Below, piece by piece: positions 37,501 through 47,625 of a stretch of DNA of 64,000 nucleotides; position 1 is the stretch's first letter; each line of letters opens with the position of its first letter. The notes beneath the pieces are model-generated. The model was not told the DNA's origin, did no database searches, and was given only the letters and a program-made list of their open reading frames with translations. The position numbers were made by a program, and so were the translations under genes. Source of the DNA: Ophioceras dolichostomum (taxonomy: Eukaryota; Ascomycota; Sordariomycetes; Magnaporthales; Ophioceraceae); the NCBI GenBank assembly GCA_003049485.1, contig PYST01000041.1, positions 1 through 64,000 of the forward strand, read 5' to 3'.

Positions 37501-39799
37501 CTCTGCATGATTGATTTCTTGTCTGGCTTCGGTTCTGTGGCATCTGCTGATGCTCCAGCAAGGTGATTAGCTTCTTCTGCCTTGCGCTTGTTCTCGGCAA
37601 TCCTGCGCCTCTTAGTATCGGCTTCCGCTTTGGCGATGGCTTTGCGGCGCTTCTCTGACTCCTCGTCGATCATTCGGGCGACCTTGAACCTCGCCCTGTC
37701 GAACTCCCAATGAAGGAAGGGCATCTGCGTGGCAATAAGGAATAGCAAAGTTAGACTCCAACTCTGCTGCTTTGTGGGATATGCCTTGGTACGAGATCTC
37801 CAGCAAGGCGCTCCAGGGATGGCCAGGTTTGCGACGAGCTGAGATCCACCAAGGTATCTAGATAGGGAGAATTTGCTTACAAAGAGTGCGATGCTGTCCA
37901 AGTTCCGCTTCGTCGGGTTCGGGGGGTCTACGAGCGCGTGTTAGCAAAAACGAAAAAGCGTAAGGGGGCAACTATGAGAGATGGACGGCAAGAGCGCTGC
38001 GTACCTGATGAGATGAGCTCGCAGAGGGGGCGGATGTGCCGCTCATGCACCGGCATCCCCGGCGCTTCGTTCGAGCGTGGGCCAGAGCCGTGCTGGTTGC
38101 CTCGCCAGTACTGGGGCCGCAAGAGCATGTAGGACCGGGAGTGCTCGAGGGGATCTGCGAATGGGCCGTCATCAAGAGATAGGTCGTCTTCCTCCTCTCC
38201 GTAGTACTGCGGGATTATTTTCTGCACTGAGAGTGAGCCTTTGCTTTCTTTCCAGGGCCGAAGGAACAAACCAAGCTGCTTGTACCCAGCTGCTTACCTC
38301 AACATACTAAATCCAGGCCCATCATGATCATTGAGGATGCTTGTCAGTGTGGTTCAGAAAACAACTATCAGCAACAACAGAAGAGGACTTGGCATAGGAC
38401 ATACCTCCATGTTGTTGAGAGGGATGTGGACGTAGTTGATTCTCTTGTCGGGCGGTTTCCGGAGCAGGATGCAGTCGAGTTCGGGCTCACCAGGGTTGTG
38501 CCTGTGGTTCAGAAGATTATGCACCTTAATCTTTTGATCAGGGAAGCGGCCTTGGATCCCGCACCTCCGCAGGCTCTTCGCTTCGGTCCTTCTCTGCGCC
38601 TCACCCTCCGCTGGGTAGAAGACATGATCGTGGGGGTGGCCCTCGGGACCGGGATTCTTGTTCAGACGCATATAGTACGCGTTCAGATCCTTGTCCACGT
38701 TGTATCCGATCCTGCTGGCCTTGTTCCCGCCGTCCCCACTGCCCCCGTCTTTGTCGTCGCCGTCTTTGTCGTCGCCGTCTTTGTCAGGACTGAAATCCCG
38801 AATCGCCTTCGCGACCGCTCTTCGTTCCTCGATCGCTGCGTTTTCGCCGCTTTCGGTTTTCGTCTTTTTTCTCCATTTCCCGGAGCTTTCTCGCAGACAA
38901 GCTACCACATCTTTATACTTGGTTTTCTTCTTGCCTGGATTGGCGGCTTCGGCGCGGGCTTGATCCTCTGCTTCTTTGGTGGCATCGGCAGAGATGGCGT
39001 CACGTACGAGGCCGGTCCGCCGGTACAGCGATCCTACGTAAGAGGCCGTAGCGAAGATTTTTGCCCGGACCTTTAGTCGAGCCGCACGTTCTGCGGGATC
39101 TGTCTCATCCACTTTGTCACCTGGCGCTGGCCGTGTGGAAGTTGTACTGGGTTGGCCCGCGTCGGCTCCGGCATGGTGAGATTCTGGCTTGGGTTCTCCG
39201 GATCCTGGTGACGGTACTGACTGATCTCTGGCATCAGTCCCGGCCCCAGCTCCCCCAGCGCTCTCGGCCTGGGCCGTATTCCCCTCTGTGGTTGCCCCTG
39301 AGTTCGAGGGCTGGGCGTTGTCCTCGGCCTTCTCCTTCGTTTTTCCCTTGTCCTTTCCCTTGGCTCTGTCCTTGGCCTTCTGTATTCGCCGATGTTTCTT
39401 GAGTTGCGCTTCGAACTCGTACTCCCAGACAGGATGGTCCTCTCTCCAGAACCCTGGCCTGTCGGCGATTTTCACGCACGATATATAGTGTAGTCGATGA
39501 TCCACGATGTCTCTCGGGTGATGGTCCTCCTCATCAGTCGGGCAGCGAGGTTGTTTCGTCTCTTCGGATGTCGGCGACGCAGAAGATTTCGCATTGGCTG
39601 CCGCCCTGGCGACAAGTGATACGAATGACGTCGAAGATGGGGAGAGAGGGGCTGGCAAGGAGATTGCCGGATCACTTCCGTAAGGACCTCCATAAGGACC
39701 GGCTCTGTCAAAGGGGCCTTCCAGAGACGGGGCGGGGCCGAGGAGGAGCGGGCAAGTGCCCTGTGGCTGGTGGACATTGTTTCGCTCGTCGCTTGACAT
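34573..39799 (-). CDS. CorA-like magnesium-transporter-type membrane protein
   Basis: Ten exons (39799-38405, 38306-38298, 38221-38005, 37927-37881, 37724-36423, 36307-36257, 36203-35718, 35634-35503, 35394-35193, 35096-34573) give about 1454 residues with consistent phases. The fungal CorA-like hallmarks are RINYVHIPLNNM, YMLLRPQYWRG, RPLCELISSG, DPPNPTKRNLDSIALF, VVMVDQLWMWVLDKQTIIT and a long coiled helix (VKDLLSLKQQQAGVVQARQA). The pore region has two C-terminal membrane helices: IMMFTVVTIFFLPLAFMASI, ending in the signature GMN (about 1224-1226), and FPISFVIIFIACWIAFS. It may carry divalent cations, although fungal members of this branch are mostly uncharacterised. Unusual are the long charged N-terminal extension, a Lys/Glu-rich insert (about 792-842), a 9-nt exon encoding YVE and a GTTCGT donor at 35717. 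The start at 39799 is the first in-frame ATG. Confidence 0.85.
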
Positions 39800-42433
39800 A
39801 GGTCGGCTTGTTCTGATAGGAGCCGATGCCTTTAAGTTCTCGCGATGGCAACTAAGGACTGTACTAAGTAGGGTAGGTGTCCTGAAGGTAGAAAGTACAG
39901 GCAAAGTGAGCGAAGAGAAAGTACGGGAGGTAGACAAAAGAACAATAAAAACAACAGTGGCCTTCAGACTCCCTGGGCCTTGGTTAACGCCTTGGTCCAC
40001 GCGAAGGTCCAAAAATGGATTTGTACAGGAGGGAAAGAGAGCGACAGCTTGTTGTATTTGAAGGGCGACAAGACGGATAGCCCGTCTTCCAATAAGCACG
40101 CGAGACAGAGAGCCAACAGCATTGTTCCGGGATTGTGGCGACACTAATAAGAAGGGAAACCAAAAGCGGTCAGGACGAAGATAATGAGCTGCAGGGTGGC
40201 GTCAATGTACCAGGTCAATCTGCCAATCTGCACCTCGTTGAGCCTCAAGGTGTGCTCAATGCTCACTCGCAGTGTGGCAGGGCGACTTCTGACTTGCTCA
40301 CAGTCTCACGGCTCCGACGGCACGAGCTCTCCTTCGCCCATCTTGCGCCCATCTTGCGCCTATCCCACGCGGGAAGGAGCTGAATACGTGATGGAGGGCG
40401 CCACTCTCCAATATTCCGCTGCATCTGGACGCTGGTGGTGTGCAAGAATGGGCCAGAATGCGACCAATAGGTGGGACGCTAGTCTCATGAAGACGCAAGG
40501 CTCCGGGCTGGAAATGCGCTATTGGATGATGATCCTGCACGCGAGCTGCAACCTGTGGACGAGCTGATCTTTGGCCCCTGCTCCGACCGGCAAGTCACGA
40601 GAGATTCATCAATGAGCCGCACTCGCGTTCCCTCGTTTTTCGCCCCCTTCCTCTCTCTATTCTGATGGGAACATAAGAAATAAAATTTGCTGTTTGCCGT
40701 AAGCAAGGGACGAAGAGTCTGTGTATGTGCATCTGCGTCAGCAAGCCAATTAACATTGACTTTCTTACAACCGTACGGGGAGCCGACCTGAGTTGATTGA
40801 TGGATGGTGATATTGGAGATTGGCGACCAGAGCCTCGTTTGGCCCCGCATCAGCAAGTCTCCCTCGATTCGAGTCGTAGGATGCACTGTACCGCCGCGGC
40901 TGTTGTGACACTGTGTGATGCACAGCATCATCCAGGCTCGTGCTGCCGTCCGTCAGTCTTCTGGCGCGGGGAGCGGCATGCATGCAAGCAGGGAAGCAAT
41001 CTTGAGAACAGTTTTCAATTGTACCGAAGTAATTAACAGGAGGCTGACAGGTTGATTGACATTGACACGTTTGTTGCACGAATAAAGGCATCGAGACCTG
41101 AACCTGGGGTTGGGGTTGTGTAGTGGGCTCTGCCTGAATTCCTAGCTTGAACCTCAACTACCTACACGGTACGATTGGAGAGGGAAGAGAAGAGGGCAGG
41201 ATTCAAAAACTGGCCGGCAGGGAGCTGCTCATACATGGTACTTCCGGTCGCCTCCTTCGGACCTCTCCGTCGGAAGATTGCAAAGAGTCGAAGATAATAT
41301 TAAATTCTTGCGGTGTGGTCCATTCGGAAGGCAACCACCACCCAGGGATAGCCAGCGTGTTCAGCTCCGAATCTTGTCTGCATCTCCTAAAGCAGACTGG
41401 CAACACCTTGGAACGCCACAATGCGACGGATAGGTCCAATGAGGCCATCGGTGACTCGATAGTCAAACACCCCGGCACAACTAAACCACAGGTGCGAAAA
41501 CGGGGGGGAGGGGGGGAAGAGGATGGGAAAGGAGAAAACAATTTGGGGATTATTGACAGCTCTTTCGAATGAAGAAGAGGGAACTGAGGATCTGACCAAA
41601 GTGGCCTCGGCCAAGGAGCGGAGGAGGATTAGCCCAGGAATTGTATTCCGTGATACCCTGAAAGAATCCCCGAACGAGGCAAGTCCCGGAGCGGCACTCA
41701 GATGCAAGCGATGCGATGGTGAGGATCTCCTGAACTTTGTTTTAGCCGGTCCCGCAGGCCAAGTCGGGTCCACGATCGGGACGGTGGGCGACTCCTAGCA
41801 TCATTCCAGCTCCTCCAGCCAGTCCAACAGTCCAAGAGTCCAGGAGCGGTCCGACTCCAGTCCTCGCGCGACCGAACGGATTGGCCCTCCTACTTGCCCG
41901 CAATTATTTTTAGCAGAGGTCTTGACGTCTCCAGGGTTCCAAATAGAATCAAAAAGGTTGCGTGGCGCCGCGTGTTGTGGGGTCCTTCATGTTGCTGTTC
42001 TCAGCTCCTGCCCAGTATGCCATCTTGCACTCTTCATTCGTCATCTCCTCCTGTCAATCTTCACAACTTGAACTCCCCTATCTGACATCTTCACTTCGCA
42101 ACTCTTTGCAAGACACCAGCTCGGCCAAATCCGACCACACCCATCCAATCTTCGCAAGGAAGACCGTCAACTCGCCAACTGGTGGCCTTGTCCCAAAGCG
42201 TTCCAACACCCTACCTACTGGTTGAGAGAGCGGGACGTCGCAGCCGCACTCGTTGGGTGCATCGCAACACCAGTGGTTCCGCCGTGTGGCCTGTGCACGC
42301 CGGCACCACCCACCACCTTCAGAATCAACCTACGGACGTGCTTCGACGGACCTTGATACCTTGAGATTCCCCCATTGGATGGTGGCAACGATAGGGAGAG
42401 CGGCGGGCGACAGGAGGAGGATTTCATTTGATC
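39800..42433. promoter_or_regulatory. Divergent intergenic region, CorA-like / GT31-like
   Basis: This 2.6-kb stretch lies between divergent start codons. The last 400 bp before the GT31-like gene are C/T- and A/C-rich, like a fungal 5' leader. No further gene was recognised on either strand. Confidence 0.45.
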
Positions 42434-44035
42434 ATGTTGCTCCCCATTCGTTTCCAGCGGCCGGTCCCGATAATTCTCCTGGGCTTCCTCTGCCTCTTCT
42501 ACTACACACAATATGGCATCCACAAGCCACCACTCGGCAATAACTCGCCCCATCAACCTCAGCCGCACCATAGTAATAAGCAGCCACCGGACCTGCCCCT
42601 TCTCGGGCCCGACGCAGACGCCGAACACACAGACCCGGGTGCCGGCCACCAGCGTCCGGCACCAGCGAACACACATGCACAATGCTCTCCCGATCTAGCG
42701 CGGCTCCGCGCCCCCGAACTAGGCCTCTCGAGCAGCATCCTCTACACGCGGCGCTGCATCAAGCCGGCCTGGGCCCACGATGCCCCACGAGACGATGTCA
42801 CGAAGCTGAACGGACCCCTGATCGACCGGCAGACAGCTGTTAACCTCAGCTCGTGTACATCTCCCGACAACAGCGATGGCGGTGGCGCAGCCGAAATCGG
42901 GGATCTGGGCCCTTGCAAACCTATACTATTCAACGTCCCGTACCCAGCGCCGGAGAAGAAATACCCTCACCTCGTAATGGGGGTGTCGACGACATACGAC
43001 CGCATGAAGGAAAGCCTACCCGCGTTCTCGCACTGGCTCTCCGGGTCTGGGACGCTGATGGTCGCAGTCGTGGTTGACGCACTGCCAGATGTTAGAAGCG
43101 GCGAGGATGGGGAGCCCGCGAAGGCCAAAGACCTGCGAGCCCTGGAGGAGCTCTACCGCAAGTCTGGCATGGAGGTGCGATGCGTGGCTCCGCGCCGGCC
43201 CGATATCGGTGTCGACAAGAACCACTTCACTATGCTGGAGGACCTGCTGGGTGCGGTCGGCTCGGAGACTAAGTGGATAGGCCTCCTGGACGACGACACC
43301 TTCTTCCCCATCCTCCACAACCTCGACGCGGAGCTGAGCAAGCACGACCACACAAAGCCGATGTGGCTGGGTGCGCTGTCCGAGGACCTCGCCGCGATCA
43401 AGCGCTGGGGGCTCATGGCCTTCGGCGGCGCAGGTGTGTTCGTCAGCGTTCCCCTGGCGCGCGAACTAGTGCCGCTCATCGACCGCTGCCTCCACAACGC
43501 CGACTTCGAGACCGGCGACGGCATCCTGCGTGACTGCATGTTCGCCGAGACGCACACGAAGCTGACCATCGTTCCCGGCCTGTACCAGCACGACATGATG
43601 GGCGACATGGCCGGCTTCTACGAATCGGGCGTGCGGCCACTGTCGGTCCACCACTGGAAATCGTGGTACGAAGAGCCCATAGTCAAGATGGCGACCGTGA
43701 CGAACCTCTGCGGCGACTGCTTCCTGCAGCGCTGGCAGTTCGGCGAGGACACGCTGCTGGCGAACGGCTACTCGGTCGTGCGCTACCCGCAAGCAGGCGG
43801 GCTGGCTGACATCGACCTCACGCGCATGGAGACCACCTGGAACGCGCCGACGGGGCACTTCGATTGGAGCGTCGGCCCCGTGCGGAGGCGCTTGCCCGAC
43901 GGCAGGAAGAAGACCTATAAGCTGCGCGAGGTCTTCACTATGCCCGACGGCGAGTTCCGCCAGGTGTACGTCCACCAGGGCAACGCCGAGGCGCACGAGG
44001 TTGATGAAGTCGTCGAGCTTGTATGGAAGGCTTGA
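42434..44035 (+). CDS. GT31-like (fringe-type) glycosyltransferase, type II membrane
   Basis: A single-exon gene of 533 residues starting at the ATG MLLPIRFQRP. An N-terminal signal anchor (PVPIILLGFLCLFYYTQYGI) is followed by a disordered Pro/His-rich stem, suggesting a Golgi type II protein. The catalytic region includes LVMGVSTTYDRMKESLPAFS, the metal-binding DXD motif in WIGLLDDDTFFP (Asp 286-288), FGGAGVFVSVPLA, and DGILRDCMFAETHTKLTIVP. The cysteine pair in NLCGDCFLQRWQFGEDTLLA is typical of fungal members. Fringe-like enzymes use UDP-sugars to extend glycans; the acceptor is unknown. It is transcribed divergently from the CorA-like gene. Confidence 0.85.
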   Translation: MLLPIRFQRPVPIILLGFLCLFYYTQYGIHKPPLGNNSPHQPQPHHSNKQPPDLPLLGPDADAEHTDPGAGHQRPAPANTHAQCSPDLARLRAPELGLSSSILYTRRCIKPAWAHDAPRDDVTKLNGPLIDRQTAVNLSSCTSPDNSDGGGAAEIGDLGPCKPILFNVPYPAPEKKYPHLVMGVSTTYDRMKESLPAFSHWLSGSGTLMVAVVVDALPDVRSGEDGEPAKAKDLRALEELYRKSGMEVRCVAPRRPDIGVDKNHFTMLEDLLGAVGSETKWIGLLDDDTFFPILHNLDAELSKHDHTKPMWLGALSEDLAAIKRWGLMAFGGAGVFVSVPLARELVPLIDRCLHNADFETGDGILRDCMFAETHTKLTIVPGLYQHDMMGDMAGFYESGVRPLSVHHWKSWYEEPIVKMATVTNLCGDCFLQRWQFGEDTLLANGYSVVRYPQAGGLADIDLTRMETTWNAPTGHFDWSVGPVRRRLPDGRKKTYKLREVFTMPDGEFRQVYVHQGNAEAHEVDEVVELVWKA

Positions 44036-47000
44036 GTCAGGAGAAGAGAAAGAAAGAAAAGGAAGAAACTCATGGCAGAGGAAATGACGAGGAGAAACGC
44101 CAATGATTGGTATTCCATTCGCTCGTCGCCCTGCCGACCCAGTGTTAATCTAGGACCAGACGCATGTGGACGAATGGCTTCCAAGAAAAGCCACCGGCAT
44201 ACCATTCGCCCCCGAAACCGAGCGCGCGCTAAGGGAAGGCGAACACATGAGGTGTTCGTTGACGCAATGCGCAACTACGACGATGGCGACTGCGAAGACG
44301 ATAAGGAATGATCGGCGGATTTTATATATATCTCATAGAGAGCTGGGTAGGTACAGGACCAGGTAATCATCCTACGGAGAAAGGGAAGGGATAAAGGCAA
44401 CGGAGTTAGGTACTATCATCACGTCCTGTCGTCACACAATAGCATCAAATTTGATCTAACTAGTTCAAACTATAGTTACGCGTCTCTGGCGAATCGAGAC
44501 TGCGATATTGGAGGTACAAAGACACATGAGGTATCCTCAAGTTACACAGCCGACGGCGTTGCAAACTGTACGACATCCATCCCACGCGGTCCCCTTTCCA
44601 CCACCACTTACACTGGCACGCACTCCTGTCCCCATCAGACCCCCGAGAGCAACATATATCGTACCACACAACGACTTCCGTCGTCTCTCGCAAGTTTCCC
44701 ACGTGGCCAATTTGTGTTCTTGGTTCCCGTCGCGAGGCAGCGGCATACACAGGTGTTTTCTGGAAGTCGGCGGATAAATCCAAAACCGAGTCGCCGACGG
44801 ACCTGAATCAGGAGCCGGCATTGAGATGTATATTAAACAGCCGGCACGTCTGGTTTCGTGCAGACCAGCGGAGTTCCCAGAGTGCATGTGATGTAACCAC
44901 CGTTATCACAGCATCACAGAGTCACGGCAGCGGGACGACGCGTCCGGCTTGCAGTAACGGTCGATATGCATGCTCTCTATCCAAAATTGTTGTCACATCT
45001 TCTCCTGCTCGGTTTCTGAAGACGACTTCGGTGCGCCTCATCTTCCTGGAGGGGAGGAAAAGGGAGCATTGCGGGCACGTGATGCGCCCACTCAATGTTT
45101 CGCGGTGGAGCACAGCATTTCGGCCCCCAAGTCTAGACCGATTTCATCAGCGATGCTATCATCTCGCTTGTGCCAAAAAAGACCCAAGTGTTGATGAGAG
45201 AAAACAGGGAAGAAAAAAAAAGAACAAGGAGGAGGCTTTTCGGTCGGTCAATTTCGGGTCGATGCACCTTCGATTGCGGCACTGGGAATGATTGGGGGGA
45301 CACCACATGCACTGGCGAGATGAGGGATCATGTTCATGTTTCTTTTTTCATTTGAACATTCTGCAAGTCGTCATACCAGTACCGAGCATGCCTGTCTCCG
45401 CCGAAAATGGGGGGCATCCAACCCCCGTCCGACGCGGGTGAGGCTTGCGCTTGCTTCCGCGAAATCTAAACAAGGAAAAAAAAGAGATGAACTCATCCTC
45501 TTGTTGTTCGGACGATCCAACCATACGTGGCCGACGACGGGAGCATCGGGAACGCACGCAGGGAGATGGAGAGCTGTGATAGAGAATCCGATGCAAGAAA
45601 GTTCAATGAGGGTGAAAGGACAGTTACGGGCATTGAGGCTACCGCCGGCCATCTCACAATCACAATCACGACTCGTGCTCAACTTAGTGAGAGTCTCACA
45701 CATGCAGGCATCGCGAGACGGTTGACAGGTACTGGTGAAACGGGCGATCGGCTTTTGTGTAGTCCAGGATCCAGCTATTTCGCAGCGCCTCAACGTGGTG
45801 GTTCCTTGGAGCGGCACACACACATGCACACACACACACACACACCAGCGCGTCGTTGTCGGACACTACCATTCGCGCTACTGCAGCCACCGGACCGACG
45901 GTGGCCCGTGGCGGAACGGTCATCTCAGCAAATGTCGGTTTCGAGAAGAAAATGTCCCCGGTGGTGAGTTTCAGGCGCAAGCCACCGAGGCTCCCTTATC
46001 ATTTTACCTTTCGCAACGGTCCCGGTTGATGGTCCCTGAAGATGGCTTTTAGGCCACCAACTTCGTCGCCAAAATAGCAAAACAGGAGCAACAGGAGCGA
46101 ATCAGAGGAAACAGGCTTCCTCCTAAAGGGTTCATGTTCAGGTGGATGATCTCTTTGCTGAGAAGTCAAACGTTGCTGTGCCCTCTGTGCCTTCTTTGCC
46201 GTTCAACCCTGAAATCCCAGCATCGAGGAAAACTCATCATAACACGGAACTGATGAGGGGTTACGTCCCAATCCCAAATCCCAAATCACACAATCACACA
46301 ATCCCTCCTGTCGCCCCTCTCTGCCTTCCGCACCCCTGACTCGGACTCCCCACGGAGGTACTTCGCCATCCATCTCGATTGACAGAGGGATCTGCAGGGA
46401 AATTGGTAGAGCCTTGGCTACTACCACCCACAGTGCAGTCTGTTGAAGTCATGCTGGTTCTTGTCGGGAGTTGGCACGGGGGCACGGGGGAAGGGGGGAA
46501 AATCAGGTACCTTCGGAGGGGGCGGCGTCATGAAATGCCACTAGCAGTTGCACTATTGATTTCTGCGGCTGTAATGTTAGTCGACCTTCCCCGTAGCAGG
46601 AAAGCGCGATGTATCGACCCCTTTCCAGGCCCTCCCTTTTCCCTCGCCTCTACAGCACCATCCTCCCACTGGCACCTCGGTCGAGCACAGCCTGCCACCC
46701 GCCCAGTTTCCCCATTCGTCAGCCAGCAAAAAAGACCCGAAATGATTGGATGAGATCCACCGATCCACACGATCAGTCTCCTGTTCGTCTGCGCTGGCGA
46801 ATGGTCCAGTCCAGGAAGGCCAGGCCGACCAGCCAGCCAGAGAGAAAAGCCAGGGCCTGGGAAAGCGGTCAATCAATCACGTCGTCACTCCTTTTTCTCT
46901 GTTGTCCAACTTTCCCGGCCTGCCGCCCAAGTCACTCTCTAGCTTCACCACGTCGACTCTCGTTTTTTTTTTCTTATCGTGGCATTTCTTGCTGCGCCGA

Positions 47001-47625
47001 CGATCGTTTCTATAACATCCTTTTTGTCTTCTTTCGTTTCCTGCCGTTAAGTTCCCATCATCTAATATTTCCAGGTCCATCCCATCTTCTTCTGTGTCGG
47101 TCTATTTTTGGTGGCGCGGCCCTCCGATCATCCCGGCAGCTCGAGAGTTTGAGACACTTCGCACCTCAGGGGCTTCGAAACGGCGACTTCGTCCCAACCA
47201 CTACCATCAGTGCGAGGGTTCATTCCGCGATTCTTCCTTACCCTCGGCCCCTAGTCACTCTCTGGCACTCTGCCTTCTGCCAGCAAACATCAGTCCGACC
47301 AGGGCCGAAGGTCACAGACTGCCGTCGGCCGGCCAGCGCATCATTCACTCACTAGCTCTCTTTTTCCCATCATTCTCCACCCCTACCGAACCAGACCGTA
47401 AACCGCAGACCGCCCACTGCCCGACACGACCGACACCTCACTGCACCGGGTAAACAGACACGAAACCGAATCATCACGATCGCTTCTCGCTCGCACCGAC
47501 CGACGACGACAGAAACCAGGCTGCAAGACTTCTCCCGCTGCAGGTCTGCAACCCCAACCCCCTTCGTTTCGACCCTCCGTCCTCCGCCACTTTGTTTGAA
47601 GGGGGACAATGATCACGCCCGTGTC
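44036..47625. promoter_or_regulatory. Long intergenic region upstream of the TBC gene
   Basis: This 3.6-kb stretch holds a (CA)n repeat at 45815-45845. A strongly pyrimidine-rich section (about 46870-47600) probably contains the promoter and a long 5' UTR of the TBC-domain gene. A 248-codon open frame from 46609 has no family features and reads as chance coding of C/T-rich DNA. Confidence 0.45.
45815..45845. repeat. (CA)n microsatellite
   Basis: About 15 CA units with one TG interruption in intergenic DNA. Confidence 0.85.

Noticed and set aside
46609..47355. Plus-strand frame of 248 codons upstream of the TBC gene
   Set aside because: It lies in C/T-rich leader DNA, has no motifs or splice context and would need a separate promoter. 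An upstream-ORF role cannot be excluded but is not supported.
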